From NCBI GenBank assembly GCA_020747015.1, contig JAGTJM010000032.1, positions 186,001 through 250,000 on the forward strand: DNA of 64,000 bases. Direction: 5' to 3'. Below the pieces are notes generated by a model. That model saw only the letters and a program-made list of their open reading frames with translations, had not been told where the DNA came from and did not search any database. Origin of the DNA: Pyrenochaeta sp. MPI-SDFR-AT-0127 (lineage: Eukaryota > Ascomycota > Dothideomycetes > Pleosporales > Cucurbitariaceae). The stretch's first letter is position 1. Each line of letters starts with the position of its first letter. Below are positions 56,313-64,000 of the stretch, piece by piece. Both the position numbers and the translations under genes were made by a program.

Positions 56313-58853
56313 TCAGACAACGAGTTCACTTAAGCCAGGCGAATTATCTACCCTCCGTTTCGAAAGCTCAAAGCTTATAATCGTATGGTCTGTAAAATAC
56401 ATAAGAAGACGCCACCTCCTGGGTTGCATGATTCGTTCCTCTATTGTCAGCTCTTCAACTTCTTCTGGCCTATCAAACATGCCTAGTAATGTGGTTAGCG
56501 AATCTGTGGCAAATTTGCACGTAAAGCAATGTGATCGTCGCTTTATGTGTAATACCTTGCGGCATGACTTACCCTGTACCGGACCGGTAGCCACCCCAAC
56601 CAATCTTGCCCCCTTCACGCTTGTCACCTCCTCGTCGTTTCCATTCTCAAAGGGCAGCAAGTACTCAAGCTTATAGCCATACTGTGGCAAGACTTCGCCC
56701 TTTTTCCTGGTCCAGTAGAGACTAAAGACTCCCACGCGCCCAATCGAGGACGCAACCACAAAAACACCTAGTTCGGGTATTTGGCAGAAGTAGCACATGC
56801 GATCACCAGAACAGAGGAATGGTGCCCAGGGACCAGGATGCAAAGGACGACGCATGCTAATGATACGGTCGACTGGGTCAGAGAATGATGTCTCTGCGCA
56901 ATGGAACGGCCGCTGATAGAGGTATATTTCTTCTCTCGTGATGATGAGGCAGGGTCCGATAGGTGGATTTTTCAACTATTTGCAGAATTGATGAGCAGAA
57001 GCCTCACAAGGAATGGTTTTATCTGTACGTACAATTCTCATTTGATCACGTTGGCTTTGAACCTCGCAATAGGGGCGCCTAGTGGGCATGCGGATCGCGT
57101 TCGCGTATGCGATCTGAGCTTGAGTTGTCGCAGCGATGAATGGTCCATCTTCATCGCTACTGACATCGGTATCGGTCCACACCTGTATTGTCATACGAAT
57201 CAGCAAAGCAGGACTGAAGATAGAGTGTATGGCCCAGGGCACCCATATGTTTTGTAAAATCCTGCGGAACTCTACAAAGGCTCTCTGAACTCATCAGGGC
57301 CTACGAAGTTGCAATACGTACCAAATCGGCAAAGTTCGGGGGCTGAAGCTGAAGCGGATTGAGGGCTGGGAGTTGTGGATTGATTGAGGGCTGGCCAACT
57401 GAACCGAAGAGAGAGTCGGATTGAATCGCGGGAGTCTGAAGACTTTCAGGTACTTGCATGGTACCATTATTTTCTGCTTCATTAGTGTCGTCCCCTAAAG
57501 TGACGTCGTTCTCATTACCAGACTCAACAGACATCGCATCGGAGTCTGCATCAGAATCGAGTCCTTCAACATCTCCTGTCTCGTGGTTCGAAGAAGTCTC
57601 TTCCAATTCTTCCGATAAAGTCTCCTGTACCACCATCATGCTAGATCCATCATCTTCGTCACTTGACATCTCTTCAGTATTGGGAGGCCAATAGTTGGGC
57701 CAATTGGCTGTTGCTTTCAATTTGAAGCGCTTGTTAGACCCCGTCATATCTCTGAAGTAGGATGGAATCTCCTGAGACTCCAGCGTGAGTTCTTCTGTGG
57801 GTGACATTTCAGAGGCTGACCGTGTATCCAAAAACATAGCCCCCCAACAAGCGTGTGGTATATTACTCTTATCCGGACAATCACAGTAGCCGGGTATCGT
57901 GCTAGGAGCTTTCCTAGGGCTCTGTGTACTTGCACACCAACCTACTTGAATGACTCGCGCAGGCGAACCAGTATGATGCAAGTCCCATAGTAAAGTTTTG
58001 CCGTCTACTGAGCTGCTGAAGAGCCAGCGTCCAGTGGGATCATCTCCGTTGTTGTTGAAGGCTATCGCGGGAATATTTGTCTCAGCTCGAAGTATAATGG
58101 TATGGTCTCGTCGTCGTAGCGATGGCCAATCATGCGCTAATTCGTTGATTGTAGCTGAAATATTTTCAGAAGAGTCTGGTGAGTCCGAACTGCTTATTGG
58201 AGGCGCAAGTGCGTAGGCAAGCACTGTAACGTTATGCGTGTTGGCACTGATGGCGATGATGCGAGCCTCGCGATGTACAGCCAAGCCCCACGCACTGGCT
58301 CCAACATTACGGTGGAGGAACACTTTAACTTTATCTGAATCGGCAAGTTCTAACTCGCCATCTTTGGCAAGCGTTCGGCGATTGAGAAGTCGCTGAATCT
58401 CGTCCACGCGGTAGCCAACGACATCCCCATCATCACAAGTCGCAAGAAGGATCTCCTCGCGCCCGAGGTAGTCAACATGTATGCGAGTGATGGAATGTGG
58501 ATCTTCTGGATCTACACCAACCCCGGTAATAAGAGAGACGGGCGGATGTAGGATGAGCTCTGGTTCTTTGGGAAGGCCTTGATCAGGAAAGCTGGGCTGA
58601 TAAATGTGAATTGTGTCATTGCAAGCGAGGAAATAAAGATTATAGAGTTGTGACAGGGCCGTCAAGTCGCAGCGCCATGCCTTTATCTTTGGTCTGTCGT
58701 GGCGATCGGGAAACTACAAGTAGTCAGAAGGAATAGAGCACGTTACATGCATACGGCGAGCTTGCGCCCCAACAAATCGCCCAAATGCCGAAAACTCACC
58801 CTTTTGTGTCCCAGATGCACACCCGTTGCTATGCAAGCGATAGGTTTCGGCAT
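56313..58853 (-). CDS. crt10: CRT10-like WD40-type protein (ribonucleotide reductase regulation)
   Basis: Six exons (58800-58853, 57322-58713, 57183-57261, 57033-57118, 56573-56975, 56313-56482) join in phase to give 727 residues. The beta-propeller part includes IKAWRCDLTALSQLYNLYF, ITRIHVDYLGREEILLATCD, AWGLAVHREARIIAISAN, FSSSVDGKTLLWDL and CCWGAMF-like HACWGAMFLDTRSA. A long acidic region follows (about 350-430, SSDEDDGSS, then VEGLDSDADSD). The C-terminal half has CLIITREEIYLYQRPFHCAE, IPELGVFVVASSIGRVGVFSL, LVGVATGPVQG and RRWRLLMYFTDHTIISFEL. This order matches fungal CRT10, a regulator of ribonucleotide reductase gene expression and partner of the Rtt101-Mms1 ubiquitin ligase in yeast. 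Exons 3 and 4 (57033-57261) are the least certain joins; other frames are open there. The ATG at 58853 is preceded by an in-frame stop. Confidence 0.78.
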
Positions 58854-59544
58854 GGTGAATACTGCATTCTCATCATATTCGGGCGGTTATCTAATGTTGG
58901 GGTATTGTCGATGCCAGAGAGCAGGTCGTCTGGGTGTGACGTGACGCTAGATCTTGGACGCCACTTCCTGATTGGTGCAACCACGTGCTTCTGCTTTCAT
59001 TAGGCCCCTCGAGTACAGCAGAAAGAACAATCATTTCAAGTCGAGTGGGTTACCAGTAAAAGATATGGTCTCGTTCTTATTGGAGCTATGAGGACCATAG
59101 CTCGATAGTCGGCCAAAGGGATGGTTCATGAGTACAAGTCACAAGCGCTTATGGTTAGAATGACACCAAACTACCGCCACAAGGGTGCAAGCTATGCCTC
59201 GGACAGGCGGAAATGCATTGAGCAATGTCGAACATGTATAAACTGCCCTGGGCCAGTAACACGCGAGTTTCTTGTCAACGTCACGCCACGAGCATAGCGA
59301 GTACTGAACTTCTCACTCCCAACAAGTGAATTATTTTCGCCCTCTCAGGCATAACACCGGTCTATGGTAAGATAGTCACTGCAATGCTTTACACAAAAGC
59401 CTGTTGTACTGATAATGTGCAAAAGCTCCCAAGTAGCCTAGCAGTGCCATCCAAAGATGTGATGACTGTCCTTGCGGAACCCCGTATACGTCTGTGTAAA
59501 TAGATGCAACGTCAAGTCCGCTGAATCGAGTATTTAAACGCCGT
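58854..59544. other. Intergenic region between CRT10 and YHM2
   Basis: About 690 bases holding the CRT10 promoter and the YHM2 3' UTR. No gene seen. Confidence 0.45.
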
Positions 59545-60788
59545 CTAATGCTTCGCCGTAACCTTGTCGCCAGTGAGCTTCTCGACAGCTTCCTTGGCAC
59601 TAGTATCATGTCAGCACGTTGTGTATCGAGGAGGGAGCAGGAGAACGTACACATCACCCAAAGCTACCATGCAGACTGTTTGCCAAACGCCAAGTCCGAT
59701 TCTAGGAGTAACGCCGCGGTAAAGACCCTTGATACCGTTGTTTGAGTAGATGTACTTGAATGCTGTAGCGACGTTCAGGTTCTTAGGGCGGTTGGGATCG
59801 ACTGTCTTCGATTGGAGCTCGACACGGATGACCTCGATGGGCTGATTCCATGCGCTCAAACCACCACCAAGCGCCGAAGCAGTGATCTTCTCAACCACAC
59901 TAAGCTTCTCGCCATGCTCCTTGTTGGTCATACGTCTGATACCGGTCTCGGCGACACGGGACAGACCGAAGCGGGAACCCCAGTTAGTTACCTGGCGAAC
60001 AGCAACGGCATTCACACCACGGTTGATACCACGGATACCTTCAGTGCGCCAGATCTGCATGAAAGTCTCCATAGTACCTGGGGGCTTTGCACCAGTAGCC
60101 GCGACCTTGTGTTTTGTGATCTCGACCGTCTTCATGCAGGTACAGAAGCCCATGGTGGCATACGCCTGCGCGAGACCACCTGTCATACCGCCCCCGATTC
60201 CGGCGAGGAAGTCGGGTGCACCAAATGACTTGGCGTAGTATTCCGCTTCCGAGGCGACGAAGAGGAGGACGGCGCCCTTGGTGGAGGCTTCGATCCAAGC
60301 CCAGGGAATGAGTCCTTGGTAGACTGCGTATCATGTCAGCGTAAACGGCCCAAGGTAAGAGATGAGATGGAATCAACTAACATCCGAATGCTCCTCCACG
60401 CGCCCAGATGCGGCCGATAGCTCCTGCGAAGCCCTCAGACCTGTTGGCAGCCATGGTGGTCTTGACAACCTCCAACGGCTATTTATGCTAGTCAGTCGCT
60501 CGCTCCATATCGCGATTTCAAGGGCTTTGGGAGTGCAGTACCTGTCCCAGAGTAGTCACTCTATTGCGTTCAGTTAGCGTCAAGTCTTGGAAGCTTGAGG
60601 TTTGCGTGGCACACTCACTCGAACATGTTGAGACCAGCACCAACTGATAGCTACATCAGCACAGATTCTCAGGTCGTATGTACTCGAAACTCACGCAACA
60701 GATTGCTGAACTTGACGGGCTTCTTCTCAAGCTTTGGCGGCCCGCTCAAGGAGGCGGTGGGCACGCCCGTTACAGGTGTAGAGCTCAT
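59545..60788 (-). CDS. yhm2: Mitochondrial citrate/2-oxoglutarate carrier YHM2
   Basis: Six exons (60695-60788, 60619-60643, 60542-60560, 60382-60478, 59651-60323, 59545-59599) give 320 residues. Two internal exons are tiny (25 and 19 bases); together they encode LVGAGLNMFEVTTLGQ, which must precede PLEVVKTTMAANR, the first carrier signature (Px[DE]xx[KR]). Other repeats are WARGGAFGFYQGLIPW, the second signature region YATMGFCTCMKTVEITKHK and the third in SAWNQPIEVIRVELQSK followed by GLYRGVTPRIGLGVW. The atypical second motif (CMKTVEITKHK) is characteristic of Yhm2. Yhm2 exchanges mitochondrial citrate for cytosolic 2-oxoglutarate across the inner membrane, supplying cytosolic NADPH, and also binds mtDNA in yeast. 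It lies about 850 bases downstream of the citrate synthase gene on the same strand. Confidence 0.93.
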
Positions 60789-61642
60789 TCTCTGGGTTTC
60801 TCTTGTCGATGTTACAGGGCCTGACCAAGGCAGAAGGGTGCTTCGTCGCGAATAAAACTTGTGTAGAGTGAAGAGTGTAAGGGAGAAGAGAAAGATGCAA
60901 GGACAATAATGGGATAGGCTTGCGAGGTGGTCTGTGTTGCTGCTGAGCGTTGACAGGCGCTATATTTTGGGGTGTCCCTGAGCTTTCTGAGCTCCGAGTC
61001 TGTCGGCAACTTGGCGCTGTGAAGCTGCCCCGAGCTGCGGCCTCGGGCATGTTGCCGTAGCTTTTTCCTTGTGATAGGCAGTTCGGCTTCATATGGACAT
61101 ACTGCTATCTTGCGTTGCAAGCCTATCGCGCCCCTTCTTTCTTGCGTCACTAACATAACAATACATACATCGTCGCTCTTCACGCAGCGATGTCGATTCG
61201 TTGAATGTCGGGCGCCCTGATGCAGCCCCAACGAGCCGCTTCGGTTCCCCATCACCTCAACGAAAACCCCTGCGGGTGTTCCCGACTTATTTTCTTTCGC
61301 TTCTCATTGCTTGTTAGCCGCAGTCATTGGACAAAACGTGCACGTTTCCTCCAAAATACAAGCCACACCAAGCCATGGTCCAATGCACTGCTCACCGTTG
61401 TTTCAATAGCCAATCATCTTCGACCCGGTCACGCTTATTTGGCAATGCACACGATGTTCAATATTGGACGTTAAGACATGATATTGTAGCAAGTCATTCA
61501 CTAAAAGGTAGTACTACAGCGCCGAAACGCACCCAAGCCTTATCCCTACACTGCCAATTCTACAGGGTAAATAGAAATTTCTTGGATATTCAGCAATTTC
61601 TCCATCTGCCTTGTCAACACCGAGCACATTCTCATAGCGCTT
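60789..61642. other. Intergenic region between YHM2 and citrate synthase
   Basis: About 850 bases between two minus-strand genes, holding the YHM2 promoter and citrate synthase 3' UTR. Overlapping minus-strand frames exist but show no domain and no clear ATG. Confidence 0.45.
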
Positions 61643-63317
61643 TTACAAGGTAGCGCCAACCAACTTGGCGTAAGCCTCGGTGCTGAAAGACTTGGGCCTT
61701 TCGATCGGGGCACCGACGGCACGGTCGATGATGAGCTGGGGAAGTACACCGAGAGCACGGGATACACCGAAGAGAACAGTGTAGTAGTTCTGCTCAGTGA
61801 GGCCGTAGTACTGGAGGAGAACACCGGAGTGTGCGTCGACGTTGGGGTATGGGTTCTTGGTCTTGCCGTGCTCAGTGAGGACACCAGGGGCGATCTTGTA
61901 GACTTGGCTGACAAGCTTGAACATTGGGTCATCGGGCAAGTGCTTCTGGGCAAACTCGCGCTGGGAGACGTAGCGGGGATCGGTTTTGCGGAGGACGGCG
62001 TGTCCGTAACCGGGAACGACCTGGCCGGCCTTGAGAGTAGACCATAGGTAGTCCTTGATGGCCTGGTCGCTGAGATCGTTTCCAACAGCCTTCTTCATCT
62101 TTTGGAGCCAGACGAGAACTTCCTGGTTGGCCCTGTTGCGTGTTAGCGATTGCACCTTGCGCTATTTGTAAAGCAACTTACAATCCGTGGAGAGGGCCAG
62201 CAAGACCGTTGAGGCCAGCAGCCAGGGAGAGGTATGGGGAGCTGAGCGCGGAACCAACCAAGTGAGTGGTGTGAGCGCTGACATTGCCACCCTCGTGGTC
62301 GGTGTGGATGGTGAGGTACAGACGCATCAGCTCAACAAAGTCCTTGTTCTCAGAGAAACCGAGCTGGTTGGCCAAGTTGAAGGCGTAGTCCTGGTCCTTC
62401 TGGATGGGAGCAACCTTGCCGTCCTTGTAGACGTTGCGGTAGATCTTGGCGGCAATAGTGGGCAGCTTCGCAATGAGGTCCATGGCGTCCTCAAAGGTGT
62501 GCTCCCAGTATTGGGCCTTCTTCATGGTGCCCTTAGCGTATGCCTTGGCGAAGTTGGACTCGTGCTCGAGAGCGGTGACGGCAATAGAGAATTGGGCCAT
62601 TGGGTGTAGATCGCTGGGGCAGCGGTCGATGAGCTCCTCGACGAACTTGGGGACATCGGAACGGGCAGCCCATTCAGCTGAGAGGTCGCGGACCTGCTGT
62701 TCAGAGGGTACCTCGCCGGTTAACAAAAGCCAGAAAAGGCCTTCTGGGAGAGGCTCCTGGCCGCCGGGGGCCTTGGGCAGGAGCTTCTGGCACTCGGGGA
62801 TCTGCACAGGGTCAGCAAGGCTTCTCGGTTTATTCTTTTAGTGTACTACATACGGTCTTGCCGCGGAATCGGATACCCTCCTCAGAGTCCAGGACGGATC
62901 CCTGTCAATTGTAAGCTTATCGGCGAGCATGGTAGGCTTGGGGAGCCGTCGCATACCTCCCAGACGAGCGACTTGATGCCGCGGGCACCACCGTAGACCT
63001 GGTCGAGGGTAACCTCGCCAATGACCTTGTTGCCGTGCTCCCTATGATGTAAAGTCAATGTGTGCTGCAATGGCCGCGGAGGTCCGAGGAACGTACTTTC
63101 GGAGTTTCTTGATCTTCTCGATCTCTCCAGGAAGCTTGTTGGCGAAGGTCTCCTTCAGCGACTGCAATTGGACTTGTTAGCCATGTCTTCAGCCTGGAAG
63201 AATGAGGGTGCATACGGTGGTCTTGCCAGCTGAGTAGCAGCGGACGCCATTGAAGGCAGTGGTCCGCAGGGGAGCGGCCACGCGGAAAGCGCTCGTTAAT
63301 CGCAGAGCAGAAGCCAT
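61643..63317 (-). CDS. cit1: Citrate synthase, mitochondrial
   Basis: Six exons (63216-63317, 63097-63161, 62957-63041, 62854-62901, 62182-62801, 61643-62132) give 469 residues. The presequence MASALRLTSAFRVAAPLRTT is basic and ends near GVRCYSAGKTT. The eukaryotic citrate synthase signatures are complete: IPECQKLLPKAPGGQEPLPEG, GLNGLAGPLHGLANQE (His305), VVPGYGHAVLRKTDPRY (His351) and PYPNVDAHSGVLLQYYG (Asp406). These are the three catalytic residues. Citrate synthase condenses oxaloacetate and acetyl-CoA in the matrix. No C-terminal PTS1 is present (ends VGATL), so it is mitochondrial rather than peroxisomal, and the length and motifs favour citrate synthase over 2-methylcitrate synthase, though the two are close. 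Confidence 0.95.
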
Positions 63318-64000
63318 TGGTGATGTGTGAGGGTTGTTGGCAGAAGTGCGGGTGGAAGGAGAAGATAAAAGCCTGCCGAGCGGAATGATGCGAGAAAATA
63401 TCGGTGGAGCTCATCAATTTGCTGGGAGCTGGGAGCACGGTCGTCATCGCGCGGGCTTGACCATTCCCTGTTGGCTGCATGGGCTGCGCTCTGGGCAAAG
63501 GTCCGGAAATCCCTCCTACACCGACGTGCAAAATCAAACATGGGTGAATGCACATCTGCTCAGACACCCGGTGCTGTGCACCATTGGGCAGCATATCCTC
63601 AGTCTTGTTGACTTTACAGCAGTGGAATATTCTCGGATTTGTGGCCATGGAAGCCTGCCAAGTCGACCTGAGATGGTTCGCTTGCAGCCCTACTTCCGCG
63701 ACAGCCGCTGCACATACATGACATATGCGGGATCCTCGTAGTTGTGCCTGTGAGCATGGATACGTGCCGTGTAAGAAGACGTGGTGTCGCCGGTGAGGCT
63801 GTCGATACTGATGCTCAAATGTATAATGAGACGCTTGCACGGCGCATGACCAGAGCGCCTGTCTTGCACATACGATACAACGCCTGTATCCCGCCGTGGA
63901 TTGTCTGGCGTCAAGGCTACGTGCACAGCGTTGCGTGCCATCTTCATGCCAAATCCTTCGTGTCCATGTCCGATTCGAGACGCATAAAACGGTAGGAGAG
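63318..64000. other. Right-edge region upstream of citrate synthase
   Basis: About 680 bases. A pyrimidine-rich tract on the minus strand precedes the citrate synthase start, as is usual for highly expressed fungal genes. A 261-codon minus-strand frame (63055-63840) overlaps citrate synthase exons in another frame and has no domain; I treat it as spurious. A gene cut by the window edge cannot be ruled out. Confidence 0.4.

Noticed and set aside
63055..63840. Long (261-codon) minus-strand open frame
   Set aside because: It overlaps three well-supported citrate synthase exons in another frame, lacks a domain and is His/Pro/Ser-rich as expected for an antisense or shifted frame.
1..64000. Biosynthetic cluster, transposon, CRISPR or virus-derived element
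   Set aside because: No polyketide or peptide synthetase, terpene cyclase, transposase, integrase, reverse transcriptase, terminal repeat pair or regular spacer array is visible; most genes are conserved single-copy housekeeping types.

Overview
This is a gene-dense stretch of nuclear DNA from a filamentous ascomycete (Pezizomycotina). The product set and the unclassified lineage proteins suggest a Dothideomycete, perhaps Pleosporales, but that placement is inference. The signs are monocistronic genes on both strands, many GT-AG introns of about 45-130 bases, and typical fungal families (DUF1996, 2EXR, secreted GH31, DUF1275, PNS1/CTL). I placed exon borders by hand from splice motifs and reading-frame continuity. 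I support 26 protein genes plus one doubtful small one. I saw no rRNA, tRNA, CRISPR array or intact transposon.

Layout. 0.5-7.8 kb (+): secreted DUF1996 protein, secreted GH31 alpha-glucosidase, NmrA-like protein. 8.4-13.9 kb: an unrecognised basic protein (-), a mitochondrial bli-4-type SDR (+) and gamma-tubulin complex component GCP2 (-). 14.2-16.2 kb (-): two tandem, strongly diverged paralogs of an unrecognised ~220-residue family. 17.4-23.3 kb: a CTL/PNS1 transporter (-), a Rab GTPase with an interswitch insertion (+) and an unrecognised polytopic membrane protein (-). 24.2-34.3 kb: AlaX-type tRNA editing protein (-), the exportin CSE1 (-) and a tuberin/TSC2 homolog (+). 34.9-39.6 kb is rich in organelle genes: MCUR1/FMP32-like (-), peroxisomal enoyl-CoA isomerase ECI1 (-), PET100 (+) and TACO1/YebC (-). 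39.8-46.2 kb (+): an eight-exon LAA1/HEATR5 homolog. 46.2-49.3 kb is gene-poor. 49.3-55.96 kb: alpha/beta hydrolase (-), secreted oxalate decarboxylase (-), DUF1275 protein (+), 2EXR protein (+). 56.3-63.3 kb (all -): CRT10, the citrate carrier YHM2 and mitochondrial citrate synthase.

How the genes fit together. Most are housekeeping genes. Three neighbourhoods look functionally coherent. Citrate synthase and the YHM2 citrate/2-oxoglutarate carrier are adjacent on the same strand (make and export citrate). PET100 and TACO1 are convergent neighbours, both tied to cytochrome c oxidase biogenesis. DUF1996 and GH31 are adjacent secreted-protein genes. Several divergent pairs share short 5' regions (CSE1/TSC2, TACO1/LAA1, ECI1/PET100, oxalate decarboxylase/DUF1275). 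The least explained material is the 14-16 kb paralog pair and the polytopic protein at 21.9-23.3 kb.
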